From contig JBFWNT010000017.1 of the NCBI GenBank assembly GCA_050250915.1, positions 7,757-71,756 on the forward strand: a DNA stretch of 64,000 bases. Direction: 5' to 3'. Shown here piece by piece: positions 1 through 12,731 of the stretch. A program made the translations under genes and the position numbers. The notes under the pieces were generated by a model. That model had not been told where the DNA came from. It was given only the letters and a program-made list of their open reading frames with translations, and made no database searches. Each line of letters opens with the position of its first letter. The stretch's first letter is position 1. Source of the stretch: Miltoncostaea sp050250915 (GTDB lineage Bacteria > Actinomycetota > Thermoleophilia > Miltoncostaeales > Miltoncostaeaceae).

Positions 1-1192
<1,192 letters not shown>

Positions 1193-1196
<4 letters not shown>

Positions 1197-2713
1197 TGCT
1201 CCCCGTCCTCCTTCTCGACCCAGTCGAACGACTTGGTGACCGCGCGCTTCCAGTGCCGGTACTCGCGCTCGCGCTGCTCGGCGTCCATGGAGGGCTTCCA
1301 GCGCTTGTCCTCCACCCAATTCTCGCGCAAGTCCTCCTGCTCGGGCCACATACCCGTCGCGAGGCCGGCCGCGTAGGCGGCGCCGAGGGCGGTCGTCTCG
1401 GCGACGGCGGGCCGGATGACGTCCACGTCGAGCAGGTCGGCCTGGAACTGCATGAGCAGATCGTTCTGCACCATGCCGCCGTCCACCTTCAACGACTCGA
1501 GCGCCACGCCGGAGTCGGCGTTCATCGCCTCCACCACCTCGCGGCTCTGGTAGGCCGTGGCCTCGAGGGTGGCGCGGGCGATGTGCCCGGCGTTGACGTA
1601 GCGGGTGAGGCCCGCGATCACGCCGCGGGCGTCGGAGCGCCAGTACGGCGCGAACAGGCCCGAGAACGCCGGCACGAAGTAGACGCCGCCGTTGTTCTCC
1701 ACCGACATCGCCAGCTCCTCGACCTCCGGGGCGGCCTTGATGAGCTTCAGGTTGTCCCGCAGCCACTGCACCAGGGCGCCGGTGATGGCGATGGAGCCCT
1801 CGAGCGCGAACACGGTGGGCTGGTCGCCGATCTTGTAGCCGGCCGTGGTGATCAGCCCGTTCTTGGAGGGGACGGCCTCGGTGCCGGTGTTGAGGAGCAG
1901 GAAGTTGCCGGTGCCGTAGGTGTTCTTGGCCTCGCCGATCGCGAAGCAGGTCTGACCGAAGAGCGCCGCCTGCTGGTCGCCGAGGTCGCCGGCGACGGGG
2001 ACGCCCGCCACCGAGCCGAGCCTCGCCTCGCCGTAGACCTCGCTGGACCCGCGGACCTCGGGGAGCATCGACCGGGGGACGCCGATCGCGTCGAGCAGCT
2101 CCTGGTCCCAGTCCTGGGTCGCCAGGTCCATCAGCATCGTGCGGCTGGCGTTGCTGACGTCGGTGATGTGGAGGCCGCCGTCCGTGCCCCCCGTGAGGTT
2201 CCAGATCACCCAGGTGTCCATGTTCCCGAACATCAGGTCGCCGGCGTCGGCCCTCGCCTGGGCGCCGTCGACGTTGTCGAGGATCCAGCGGACCTTGGGA
2301 CCCGAGAAGTAGGTCGCGACGGGCAGGCCCGTCTTCGGCCGGAAGCGGTCCTGGCCGCCGTCCTTCATCAGGGTGTCGCAGATCTTGTCGGTGCGGGTGT
2401 CCTGCCAGACGATCGCGTTGTGGACGGGCTCGCCGGTGTTCCGGTCCCAGACCACCGCCGTCTCGCGCTGGTTGGTGATGCCGATGCCGGAGAGGTCGCC
2501 CTTGTCGATGCCCGCGTCCTTCAGGGCGCCCGCGACGACCTCCTCGGTGCGGCTCCACACCTCCATCGGGTCGTGCTCGACCCACCCCGGCTTGGGGTAG
2601 ATCTGCTCGTGCTCCTTCTGGGAGATCGAGACGACGCGGCCGCCGTGGTCGAAGATCATGAACCGCGTGCTCGTGGTGCCCTGGTCGATCGCTCCCGCGT
2701 ACTTGTCCGCCAT
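1193..2713 (-). CDS. glpK: Glycerol kinase
   Basis: Phosphorylates glycerol with ATP to sn-glycerol 3-phosphate in the cytoplasm. The 506 residues match the usual FGGY-kinase length of about 500. The N-terminal phosphate-binding segment AIDQGTTSTRFMIFD is at about residues 8-22, followed by EHDPMEVW, NQRETAVVWDRNTGEP, the glycerol-site region VSNASRTMLMDL (about 185-196), GDQQAALFGQ (about 245) and the C-terminal ATP-site segment KVDGGMVQNDLLMQFQADLL (about 412-431). The ATG at 2713 is followed by a canonical start. It lies 22 bases downstream of dhaL and in the same operon as the glycerol channel glpF, so imported glycerol is trapped at once by phosphorylation. Confidence 0.97.
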
Positions 2714-2734
2714 CTCGCGTCTCCCCCTTCGTGG

Positions 2735-3369
2735 TCAGTCCGTCCAGGTCCGGGCCGCGCAGCGCACGAGCAGCGCGCTGGACGTGGCGCCGGGGTCCTG
2801 GTGTCCCGCGCTCCGCTCACCCAGGTAGCTCGCCCGTCCCTTGCGGGCGACGAGCGGGATCGTGTCGCGGGCGCCCTCCTCGGCGGCGTCGGCCGCGGCG
2901 GCGATAGCCGCGCCGAACCCCGCCCCGTCGGCCAGCGCCGCCCGCAGGGCGGCCGCCGCCGGGAGGAGGGCGTCGATCATCGTCTTGTCGCCGGCCTCGG
3001 CCTTCCCCCGCGCCTGCACGCCGGCGACGGCGGCGTCGAGGCAGGCGGCGAAGTCGTCCGGCGTCATCGCGTCTGGCGGGGCGGCCTGCCCGAACTGGAG
3101 GAACAGCGTCCCGTAGAGCGGGCCGCCGGCGCCGCCGACCTTGGAGATCAGCGTCATCCCCACCGACTTCATCAGGGCGGGCACGTCGCCCGGCTGATCG
3201 CCGTCGAGCTTCTGGACCACGGCCTGCATGCCGCGGTCCATGTTGATGCCGTGGTCCGCGTCGCCGATCGCCGAGTCCAGCGCGGTCAGCTCGTCCTTGG
3301 CCTCCGCGACGGCGGCGGCGAAGCCGCGGACCCAGTCCGCGACCCCGCCCGCCGTGATCTCCGCGCCGC

Positions 3370-3373
<4 letters not shown>
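2735..3373 (-). CDS. dhaL: Dihydroxyacetone kinase subunit DhaL (ADP-binding)
   Basis: 212 residues, the expected size for the separate DhaL subunit. It binds ADP/ATP with magnesium and transfers phosphate to dihydroxyacetone held covalently by DhaK. The metal/nucleotide motif SAIGDADHGINMDRGM (about residues 33-48) carries the conserved Asp residues, and GGAGGPLYGTLF (about 75-86) is the glycine-rich nucleotide loop. The start is a GTG that overlaps the dhaK stop codon (GTGA), which implies translational coupling. No phosphotransfer partner DhaM is encoded between glpF and the window edge, so the phosphate donor cannot be settled from this sequence. Confidence 0.94.
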
Positions 3374-4370
<997 letters not shown>

Positions 4371-4371
<1 letters not shown>

Positions 4372-5279
4372 CACTCGTCCTCGACGGTCTCTCCGCGAGA
4401 GGTCACGCCCGAGGCGTCGGGCCTCATGCGCGCCTTCAGCGTGTCGCTGATGACGAATCTGTAGAAGGCGGCTCCGATCAGGCCTCCGATGATCGGGGCG
4501 ACCACCGGCACCCACCAGTACGCGTCGAGGTTGCCCTGCTTGCCCGGGAACGCGGCGTCGCCCCAGCCCATGAAGTAGGCGAGGAGCCGCGGGCCGAAGT
4601 CGCGGGCCGGGTTGATCGCGTACCCGGAGTTCGCGCCGAACGAGTTGCCGATGGCGAAGACGGCCAGGCCGATGACGACCGGCGCCAGGTTCGCCTTGGG
4701 CGGCAGGTTCATGAGGTCGACCACCGCGAAGACGAAGAGCAGCAGGAACGCCGTGCCGACGACCTCGGTCAGGAACGGGCCCCAGTAGTCGCCGAAATAC
4801 TGCGCCGGACCCGTCACGAATATCCCGATGCTGCCCGCGCCTCCGTCACGGACGATGTCGTTCGACGACTCGTAGGCCTGGATGGAGTCCCGGTAGACCG
4901 CGTAGACGAGCGCGGCCCCGGCGACGCCGCCGAGGACCTGGGCCACGATGTAGCCCGGCACCTTCTTCCACGCGAAGCCCCCGAACACCGCGAACGCGAT
5001 GGTCACGGCCGGGTTGATGTGCGCGCCGGTGATACCACCGGCGACGTAGATCGCGAACGTGACCGCCATCGCCCAACCCCAGGTGATGAGCAGCCAGTCA
5101 CCGTTCGAGATGGTGCCGTCGCCGCGGCCCGAGCCCGGTAGGCCGGCGACCGCCATGGCGACGACGCCGGTCCCGAAGGCGATCAGGATGAAGACACCGA
5201 AGAACTCGGCGACATAGTCGCCGATGTCACCTCGTCGCCATGCCGCGCCCGGCGGATCTGCAGTGGTCGTTGCCGCCAC
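4371..5279 (-). CDS. glpF: Aquaglyceroporin, glycerol facilitator
   Basis: A 302-residue MIP-family channel with six expected membrane spans and both NPA boxes: GAHINPAVTI (about residues 82-91) and GYAINPARDFGPR (about 223-235). The Asp after the second NPA is characteristic of glycerol-conducting GlpF rather than strict water channels. I chose the GTG at 5279 because a purine-rich run directly precedes it and the hydrophobic protein begins soon after. It is the first gene of the operon with dhaK, dhaL, glpK and the glycerol-3-phosphate dehydrogenase. A palindromic operator candidate lies 19 bases upstream. Confidence 0.95.
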
Positions 5280-5297
5280 GCCCCCCCCCTTCCGACG

Positions 5298-5315
5298 TTG
5301 TGCCGATCGACACAA
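5298..5315. promoter_or_regulatory. Operator candidate of the glp/dha operon
   Basis: The sequence TTGTGCCGATCGACACAA is an 18-base dyad, TTGTG-YCGATCGR-CACAA, with a single mismatched pair. It lies 19 bases before the glpF GTG in the only leader of the operon. Position and symmetry suit a repressor or activator sensing glycerol or its phosphate, but no regulator gene adjoins it and the family of the binding protein is not known. Confidence 0.55.
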
Positions 5316-5376
5316 TCCTCTCTCCGGTCACGGCGGGGCGTAAACCCCGGATGGGGGTGAGAACCGCCAGAATCTT

Positions 5377-5398
5377 CCGGATGAACCGTCACATCCGG
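5377..5398 (-). terminator. Hairpin after plsY, possible terminator
   Basis: CCGGATG (5377-5383) pairs with CATCCGG (5392-5398) around an 8-base loop. It lies between the plsY stop and the glpF leader, where pgsA-plsY transcription should end. There is no real T-run after it, so intrinsic termination is only a possibility. Confidence 0.35.
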
Positions 5399-5433
5399 CG
5401 GCTCATCGGCCGCGGCCGCTCGCCCGGAGCCGA

Positions 5434-6030
5434 TCAGGCGCGGCGTGCCCGCCCGAGCTGGATGCGCGACTCCTCGCGGCGGGCGAGCCGTCGCAGGTTG
5501 CCGCGGTGCAGGACCAGCACGGCGAGCGATCCCAGCCCGGTGAACACGACCGTGGACCAGGGGTAGCCCATGAGGATCGTGAGCGGGGTCGCCACGACGG
5601 CGGCGGTGATGCTGGCGAGGGAGGAGAAGCGCGTCGTGAGCAGCACGACGAGCCAGATCCCGATGAGGATGAGGGCCGCGAGCGGGGCGAGCCCGAACGT
5701 CGCGCCGGCGCCGACGGCGACGCCCTTGCCGCCCTTGAAGCGCAGCCACACGGGGTACACGTGGCCGGCCATCGCGGCGCCGGCGGCGACCGCGGGCCAG
5801 GGGTCGTCGGAGATGGCGCGGGCGATCACCACGGCCACGACGCCTTTGCCGATGTCCGCCGCCATCACGCCGATGCCCCAGCCGCGGCCGAGGTTGCGGA
5901 AGACGTTGGCGGCGCCGAGGTTACCGCTCCCCACCGTGCGCAGGTCGACGCCGCGGGCCCGGCCGGCGAGGTACGCGAACGGGATCGAGCCGAGCAGGTA
6001 GGCGATGACCACCGCCAGGACGGCGTTCAC
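5434..6030 (-). CDS. plsY: Glycerol-3-phosphate acyltransferase PlsY
   Basis: Transfers an acyl group from acyl phosphate to glycerol 3-phosphate, the first step of phospholipid synthesis, at the inner membrane. The 198 residues fit the family. All three PlsY motifs are visible: VGSGNLGAANVFRNLG (about 35-50), GHVYPVWLRFKGGKGVA (about 90-106) and RFSSLASI (about 139-146). Hydrophobic stretches between them match the five-span topology. Its GTG start overlaps the pgsA stop (GTGA), so the two phospholipid genes are coupled. Placement next to the glycerol operon brings together production and use of glycerol 3-phosphate, although each unit probably has its own promoter. Confidence 0.95.
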   Translation of the reverse strand: MNAVLAVVIAYLLGSIPFAYLAGRARGVDLRTVGSGNLGAANVFRNLGRGWGIGVMAADIGKGVVAVVIARAISDDPWPAVAAGAAMAGHVYPVWLRFKGGKGVAVGAGATFGLAPLAALILIGIWLVVLLTTRFSSLASITAAVVATPLTILMGYPWSTVVFTGLGSLAVLVLHRGNLRRLARREESRIQLGRARRA

Positions 6031-6593
6031 GGCTCGCTCACGGCGTCGGGGCTGGCCTTCTTGGCCGTCCCGGAGAAGAGGCGCCACCGGGCGACGATGA
6101 AGTAGTGGGCGCCGCTGATGACGGTCAGCGCGAGGGCGATGTAGAGCAGCGTGTCCTCGATCCCGGTGGGGACCGTGTCGAGCATGATCACGGCGAGGGC
6201 GACGTTCTGGCTGAAGGCCTTGGCCTTGCCGAGGCGCCCGGCGGACATGATGACGTCCTCCGCCGCGGCGACGAGCCGCAGCCCGGTGACGGCGAACTCG
6301 CGGGCGATGATCACCATCGCCGCCCACGCCGCCACCTCGCCCGTCTCCACAAGGCAGACGAGCACGGCGGAGATGAGGAGCTTGTCGGCGAGGGGGTCGA
6401 GGAACGCCCCCATCACGGTCACCAGCCCGCGCGACCGGGCGAGCCAGCCGTCGATCGAGTCGGTGATGCACGCCGCCACGAACACCCCGAACGCCCACCA
6501 CCTGCCCCCGGGGATGTCGTCGACGAGCAGCAGCACCATCAGCGGCGGGATGGCCGCGATGCGCGCGAACGTGAACCACAGCGGCGCGTTCAT
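6027..6593 (-). CDS. pgsA: CDP-diacylglycerol--glycerol-3-phosphate 3-phosphatidyltransferase
   Basis: Makes phosphatidylglycerol phosphate from CDP-diacylglycerol and glycerol 3-phosphate. The CDP-alcohol phosphotransferase signature is complete: DG at about residue 49, AR three residues on, then G, and the spaced Asp pair in FLDPLADK (about 68-75). The protein is about 188 residues with several hydrophobic spans. I prefer the ATG at 6593 because the family begins MNxPxxxTxxRI. A GTG at 6608 would add five residues, and neither has an ideal ribosome site. It is the first gene of a pair with plsY. Confidence 0.92.
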   Translation of the reverse strand: MNAPLWFTFARIAAIPPLMVLLLVDDIPGGRWWAFGVFVAACITDSIDGWLARSRGLVTVMGAFLDPLADKLLISAVLVCLVETGEVAAWAAMVIIAREFAVTGLRLVAAAEDVIMSAGRLGKAKAFSQNVALAVIMLDTVPTGIEDTLLYIALALTVISGAHYFIVARWRLFSGTAKKASPDAVSEP

Positions 6594-6690
6594 GACTCCG
6601 GGGGACACTGGGCGCGAGCATACCCGCGGGTCCCCCGACGGCCCCCGGGAGGGGCCGCCTCAGGGCGTCGGGCCGGGTGCGGCTCCGCGT

Positions 6691-7317
6691 TCAGGCGGAC
6701 AGGCGGAACGGCGGATAGCGGTCGGTGACCAGGATGAACGCGTAGCCGCCGACGCGGACCTGCCATCGGATGACGCCCTCCACGTAGTCGAAGATCCCGC
6801 GGGGGTAGCGACCGGTGAACAGGATGGCGAACCACGCCCCGATCACCGCGAAGACGGCGCCGATCGTGAGGAACACGAGCACGATGTAGTGCGGGACCGC
6901 CAGCAGCCACTTGACCAGCGGCAGCCACCGGTTGAGGTCGCGCTCCGCGTCGGGACGGGAGATCTCGAGGTGCACCGACTGGTGGTCGTCGGTGGACGGA
7001 TAGCGGTCGTCCATGAGGGCCAGGTAGACGCCCACACGGTTCGTGAACCGCATCAGCTCCCGGTTCCAGTCGAACCACCAGCCCGGGTACTTCTGCCGGA
7101 ACAGGATCATGAGCAGCGGGGGCAGGAACAGCAGGCCGGTGCCCCCGACGGCGACCTCGCCGGCCTGGGCGCCGTCGTACGTCCCGGTGTAGCCGCCGAT
7201 CGTGCCCAGCACGATCGCGATCGGGATGACCGTGCAGATCCGGAATGCGGTGGTGACGCGGTCCAGCGGGCGATCGGGATAATCGACGTCGAGCGTCACG
7301 GGGTAGGGGTCGTCCAT
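6691..7317 (-). CDS. DUF4389-type membrane protein
   Basis: 208 residues. The N-terminal part (PYPVTLDVDYPDRP, about 4-17) is followed by a hydrophobic segment (about 22-42), a second one (about 60-75), the family-like stretch FRQKYPGWWFDWN, and two more hydrophobic segments (about 132-172). The ending FTGRYPRGIFDYVEGVIRWQVRV (split here as GRYPRGIFDYV and GVIRWQVRV) is typical of DUF4389 proteins, whose role is unknown. The ATG at 7317 is preceded by GGGAGAGG-like purines. It appears to be transcribed alone. Confidence 0.8.
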   Translation of the reverse strand: MDDPYPVTLDVDYPDRPLDRVTTAFRICTVIPIAIVLGTIGGYTGTYDGAQAGEVAVGGTGLLFLPPLLMILFRQKYPGWWFDWNRELMRFTNRVGVYLALMDDRYPSTDDHQSVHLEISRPDAERDLNRWLPLVKWLLAVPHYIVLVFLTIGAVFAVIGAWFAILFTGRYPRGIFDYVEGVIRWQVRVGGYAFILVTDRYPPFRLSA

Positions 7318-7627
7318 GGGGGCTCCTCTCGCGCGTCTGCCGGGCAGGCGCAGGCTCCCACCGCGGCGGGAGGGCGTGCGACCGGGGCACCCGCGACGGC
7401 GGGTGCGGGTGGCTACGGAGCCGCGCCCAAGCCGTTGCGGGAGGGGCGGGCCGCGCCGTGCCATCGGAGGCCCCGAGGTCCGATTGAACGCGGCGGGGCC
7501 AGGGCGGCACTCAGGCCGGTCTCGACGTCCACTCGGAGTCCGCGATGATCACGTGGCGCGGCCAGGCGGGAGTGGTCCCGTCGTTCATCCGACCGGACAC
7601 CCGGCGTCCATTTGAACGACTCCGCCC
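7318..7627. other. 310-base gap without a gene; holds two GTCC-N4-GAAC dyads
   Basis: No convincing coding frame. It holds the DUF4389 leader near 7318-7350 and, closer to the ABC-transporter end, GTCCGATTGAAC (7478-7489) and GTCCATTTGAAC (7606-7617). These belong to the same short dyad family that is clustered at 57350-57695. Short open frames here lack ribosome sites and are not believable genes. Confidence 0.6.
7478..7617. repeat. Two copies of the GTYC-N4-GAAC dyad family
   Basis: GTCCGATTGAAC at 7478-7489 and GTCCATTTGAAC at 7606-7617, the second followed by GAC as in several copies at 57.3-57.7 kb. Both lie in non-coding sequence on the same strand. Confidence 0.5.
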
Positions 7628-8724
<1,097 letters not shown>

Positions 8725-8728
<4 letters not shown>

Positions 8729-9744
8729 GCGGCGGCGTCCTCCAGCCGCGCCCGGCGCTCCGCCCACAGGCGCACCTTGTCCTCCATCGGCAGGTGGCAC
8801 GCGTCGAGGTGGCCGCCCTCGCCCACCAGGTCGGGGCGGTCGGTGTCGCACGGCGCGAAGCGGTGCGGGCAGCGGGGGTGGAAGGGGCACCCGGGCGGCA
8901 CGTGGATGAGCGACGGCGGCGCCCCGGGGATGGGGGTGAGGCGCTCGACCCGAACATCGGGCCGCGGGATCGACTCCAGCAGCCCCCACGAGTAGGGGTG
9001 CCGCGGCTGGTCGAAGAACGCGTCGCGCGACGCGATCTCCACCGGCCGGCCCGCGTACATGATCATCACCCGCTGGGCGACGTCGGCGATGACGCCCAGG
9101 TTGTGGCTGATCAGGACCACGCCGATCCCAAGGCGCTCCTTCAGCTCCGCCACGAGCTCCAGGATCTGCGCCTGCACCGTCACGTCGAGCGCGGTGGTGG
9201 GCTCGTCGGCGATCAGCAGCTCCGGCTCCAGCACGATGCCCATCGCGATCATCGCGCGCTGCCGCATGCCGCCGGAGAACTCGTACGGGTACTGGCGGGC
9301 GCGCTGCTCGGGCGCGGGGATCCCCACGCGCCGCAGCGCATCGACCGCCATCTTCCCCGCGACGTCCTTCTTCACGTCGCGGTGCGCCAGCACCGCCTCG
9401 GCGATCTGGTCGCCCACGCGGAGCATCGGGTGCAGCGACGTCATCGGGTCCTGGAAGACCATCCCGATCCGCTCGCCGCGGATCCGCCGCAGCAGCTTGT
9501 CGGGGATCGCCAGCAGGTTGACCCCGTCGAACAGGACTTCGCCGCTCACCTGGGCGGACTTGCGGTTGATCAGGCCCATCACGGTCATGAACGTGACGCT
9601 CTTGCCCGACCCCGACTCGCCGACCACGCCGAGCGTCTCGCCCTTGTCCACCGTCAGGCTGACGCCGTCCACGGCCTTCACCAGGCCGTCCTCGGTGGGG
9701 AAGTGGACGTGGAGGTCGCGCACCTCGAGCAGCGCCGGGCTCAT
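8725..9744 (-). CDS. Oligopeptide/dipeptide ABC transporter ATPase, DppD/OppD type
   Basis: 339 residues. Walker A GESGSGKSV is at about 40, Q-loop MVFQDPMTSLHPMLRVGDQ at about 93, signature SGGMRQRAMIAMGIVLEP at about 155, Walker B LLIADEPTTALDVTVQAQ and switch LISHNLGVIADVAQR follow, and the C-terminus carries the Cys motif PGCPFHPRCPHRF. ATG overlaps the permease stop (ATGA) and its own stop overlaps the next ATPase start, so the two ATPases and the upstream permease are coupled. It would form a heterodimer with the 7628-8728 product. Confidence 0.94.
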
Positions 9745-10706
9745 CTGAGGCGGATCCTCGGGTCGAGGAGCGCGTGGATGACGTCGGCCACCAAGGCCAG
9801 GAACGCGACGGCGAAGGACGCGATCACCACCACCGCCAGCACGGCCGGCAGGTCGCCGGCGTCCGTCGAGACCAGGATGTAGTTGCCGAGGCCCGGCATG
9901 TTGAACACCGTCTCGGTCACCACCGTGTTGCCGATGAGCAGGGCCAGGTCGATGCCCAGCAGGGTGATGATCGGCGAGAGGCCCGCGCGCATCGCGTGCT
10001 TGGTCACGACCTGCCGTTCACCCAGGCCCTTGGCCCGCGCGGTGCGGATGTAGTCCTCGCTCATCGTGTCGATCATGTTGCCGCGCACCACCCGTGCATA
10101 GACCGCCGCGAACAGCAGCGCCAGCACGGACCACGGCAGGATCATGTGGAGGAACCACTCCTTGGGGCTGTCCGAGAACGAGACGTAGCCGGTCCCCGGG
10201 AGCAGGTTCCACTTCTGCCAGAAGAGGTAGAGGGACACCAGCCCCAGCCAGAAGACGGGGGCGGACACCCCGAACAGCGCGAAGGTCATCGCGGCGCGGT
10301 CCCACCATGTCCGTCGTTTCAGCGCCGAGAGCATGCCGACGGCGACCCCGAGGATCATCCAGAGGATGGCTCCGCCGATCGCGATCTGCAGCGTGATCGA
10401 CAATCGTTTGGACACCTCGTCCTTGATGGGTGCGCGCGTGTGGTACGAGAAGCCGAGCCCCGGCCATCCGTACTCGTCACCGGTGACGAGCCGCTTCACG
10501 TAGAGGCCGTACTGCACGGGCACGGGCTTGTCGAGCCCCAGGTCGTGGCGGATCTGCTCCACCACCGCGGGCGACGGGTTGCGGCCGGCGAACGCGACCG
10601 CGGGGTCCTGCGACGGCAGGACGAAGAAGATGGCGAAGGCGAGCAGCGTGACGGCGAGCACCACCACCACCACGTAGATCAACCGCCTGACGATGTACCG
10701 GCCCAT
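9741..10706 (-). CDS. Peptide-type ABC transporter permease, DppB-like
   Basis: 321 residues with the DppB start MGRYIVRRLIYVVVVVLAVTLL (first span, here quoted in two parts in effect: MGRYIVRRL and hydrophobic run). FAGRNPSPAVVEQIRHDLGL forms the periplasmic loop, and further spans lie at about 103-125, 140-160, 185-205, 240-262 and 285-310. The EAA-type coupling loop DYIRTARAKGLGE is at about 222-234. The ending HALLDPRIRLR is also family-typical. The start is ATG at 10706. It is separated from the binding-protein gene by a strong hairpin. Confidence 0.93.
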   Translation of the reverse strand: MGRYIVRRLIYVVVVVLAVTLLAFAIFFVLPSQDPAVAFAGRNPSPAVVEQIRHDLGLDKPVPVQYGLYVKRLVTGDEYGWPGLGFSYHTRAPIKDEVSKRLSITLQIAIGGAILWMILGVAVGMLSALKRRTWWDRAAMTFALFGVSAPVFWLGLVSLYLFWQKWNLLPGTGYVSFSDSPKEWFLHMILPWSVLALLFAAVYARVVRGNMIDTMSEDYIRTARAKGLGERQVVTKHAMRAGLSPIITLLGIDLALLIGNTVVTETVFNMPGLGNYILVSTDAGDLPAVLAVVVIASFAVAFLALVADVIHALLDPRIRLR

Positions 10707-10721
10707 CGGGATGAGTGCCGT

Positions 10722-10748
10722 GCGGCCGGGGCGCGGGGCCCCGGCCGC
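10722..10748 (-). terminator. Intercistronic hairpin between binding-protein and permease genes
   Basis: GCGGCCGGGGC (10722-10732) and GCCCCGGCCGC (10738-10748) form a perfect 11-bp stem with a 5-base loop. No T-run follows. In transport operons such structures often protect the abundant binding-protein message or attenuate readthrough into membrane components, and that role is inferred here. Confidence 0.6.
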
Positions 10749-10765
10749 GTGGCGTCAGCTCCTTC

Positions 10766-12694
10766 CTACTTCTGGAGGCTCGGGTCCACCGCCACGTGGG
10801 CGAGGGCCATCTCATTGCCGAACTGATCGAACCCGTACCGCGTCACCGACGGGCCGATCACGTCGATCGCCGTCGCGTCGATGAGGGGGATCCACGGGAC
10901 GACGGTCTCCGTGATCTTCTTGTCGAGCGCCGTCCAGCAATCCGTGCGCTCCTGGCCGGCGAGGGCGGCGCAGGCGTCGATGTCGGCGTCCACGCTGGGC
11001 GGCGGACCGCTCGCGGGGATCTCGGCACCGACCTCCTTGGCCTTCGCCGCCGTCAGGCCGACGAGCGACTGGGCGGAGTTGCCCTCGGGAAGGATGTTCC
11101 GTCCGTCGAACAGCACCATGAAGGTCGACGGGTCGGCGTAGTCCTTGCCCCAGCCGGTGCCGGAACTGCTCTGCAGTTGGCGCTTCGGCTCACCGGTCGC
11201 GGTCTGCACCGCCGACCGCGAGGCCTCCCGGGTCGTCAGCCCGACGCCGATCTTCGCCGCGGACTGCTCGATGATCGGCGACATGTTGGACCACGGCGCG
11301 AAGTTGCGGTTCAGCACCAGCACGTTCTTGCAGGCCGCCGCGTCGCACATGCCGTCCTGGTTGGTGTCGTACTTGCTCTGCTTCATCTCGGCCTTCGCGG
11401 CCTCGACGTCGCCGGCGTACGGCGCCTTCTGGAACGGCTCGTAGCCGCGCAGGTCGATCATCGAGTTCGGCAGCACGTGGGTCGGGACGGTGCCCTGGAC
11501 GGGGCCGCCCCACGACCGCAGAATGCCGTCGAGGTCCATGACGAGGTTCATCGCCCTGCGGACGTGAACGTCGTCGAACGGCGGCGTCGTCAGGTTCATG
11601 TACATGTACCAGATGCGGTCGCCGGAGTTGACGCGCATCAGGTCGCGGATGTCCGGGTTCTGTAGGTAGCGCCGCAGGACGGCGTTCGGCGGCGTCTCGC
11701 GCGAGCCCTCGAGCTCGCCCCTCTCGATCTTCTCAAAGATGTTGTCGAGGTTCGTGTTGATGGTGAACTTGAACTCGTCCGGGTAGGACTGGCGGATCTC
11801 CGTGTCGTCCGTTGACGGGTCGTAGTTCGGGTTGCGCACCAGCGTGAGGCCTGTGTTGGGGTTGAAGCCCGAGATGGGCTTCTGGGTCGCGCAACTCGAG
11901 ATGTCGAGCTTGTCCGCGCCTTCGGTCATGTACGGACCGGTCGAGATGACGTAGCGCCCGTACTCCCCGCGCTGGGTGTGGCACTTGGCCACTTCCTGCG
12001 GGATCGGCGCCGTCGCCGGCATCGCCAGCCGGTACATGAAGTCACCGGTCGGCGCCTTCAGCTTGAAGACGATGGTCTTGTCGTCCGGCGTCGTGATGCC
12101 ACTGGCCGTGTTGGCCTTGCCGGCCTCCATGTCCTCGATGCCGATGATCGGGCGGTAGTAGTTCGCGTACGAGCCGAGCGCGCCCTTGTCGATCGCGGTG
12201 CGCTCGATCGCGTACTTGATGTCCTTCGAGGTGACCGCGCGGTTCACGGGGGGGCCGAACGTGATGCCGTCTTTCAGCGTGAACGTGTAGGTCTTGCCGC
12301 CATCCGTCGGCTCGGGGATCTCGGTCGCGAGGTCCGGGACGATGTCGTTGCCGCCCTCCTCGGAGGAGGAGAAGTTGTACGAGACGAGCGTGCGCAGCAT
12401 CAGGTTGGAGTAGATCGTCCAGTCGCTGCCGAAGTACTCGCCCGTCGGGTCGAAGGCGTCGAAGAGGGCAAAGTCGGTGTCCTCGATCCGGAACGTGCCG
12501 CCCTTCTCGGGCGTACCGAAGTCCTTCGCGCCGCCGAGGGCGGCGACCACTGCCGCCACGTCGTCCGCCGCGCCGCCGCCGCCGCCGGTCGACGTGTCTG
12601 CGGAATCGTCGTCGCCGCCGCACGCGGCGACGGCGAGGGCGGCCGCGCAGCCGAGCGCCAGGAGCGCCGACCGGGTGAGCCATCGTCGTCTCAT
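10766..12694 (-). CDS. ABC transporter substrate-binding lipoprotein, family 5 (SBP_bac_5)
   Basis: 642 residues, slightly longer than typical. The signal peptide ends in a lipobox LAVAAC with the lipid-anchored Cys at about residue 25, followed by an acidic GGDDD linker and glycine run. The fold region includes TFTLKDGITFGPPVNRAVTS, where family 5 proteins have YTFHLR...F.DG.P.TA.DV, and a later DDVHVRRAMNLVMD (the V.VRRAINYAID equivalent). It would capture peptides or similar solutes outside the cell. It sits between the two permease genes rather than at the operon head. Specificity cannot be read from the sequence. Confidence 0.92.
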   Translation of the reverse strand: MRRRWLTRSALLALGCAAALAVAACGGDDDSADTSTGGGGGAADDVAAVVAALGGAKDFGTPEKGGTFRIEDTDFALFDAFDPTGEYFGSDWTIYSNLMLRTLVSYNFSSSEEGGNDIVPDLATEIPEPTDGGKTYTFTLKDGITFGPPVNRAVTSKDIKYAIERTAIDKGALGSYANYYRPIIGIEDMEAGKANTASGITTPDDKTIVFKLKAPTGDFMYRLAMPATAPIPQEVAKCHTQRGEYGRYVISTGPYMTEGADKLDISSCATQKPISGFNPNTGLTLVRNPNYDPSTDDTEIRQSYPDEFKFTINTNLDNIFEKIERGELEGSRETPPNAVLRRYLQNPDIRDLMRVNSGDRIWYMYMNLTTPPFDDVHVRRAMNLVMDLDGILRSWGGPVQGTVPTHVLPNSMIDLRGYEPFQKAPYAGDVEAAKAEMKQSKYDTNQDGMCDAAACKNVLVLNRNFAPWSNMSPIIEQSAAKIGVGLTTREASRSAVQTATGEPKRQLQSSSGTGWGKDYADPSTFMVLFDGRNILPEGNSAQSLVGLTAAKAKEVGAEIPASGPPPSVDADIDACAALAGQERTDCWTALDKKITETVVPWIPLIDATAIDVIGPSVTRYGFDQFGNEMALAHVAVDPSLQK

Positions 12695-12731
12695 GTGTTT
12701 CTCCGATGTCGGGGGTTGTCGCGCGTCGCCC

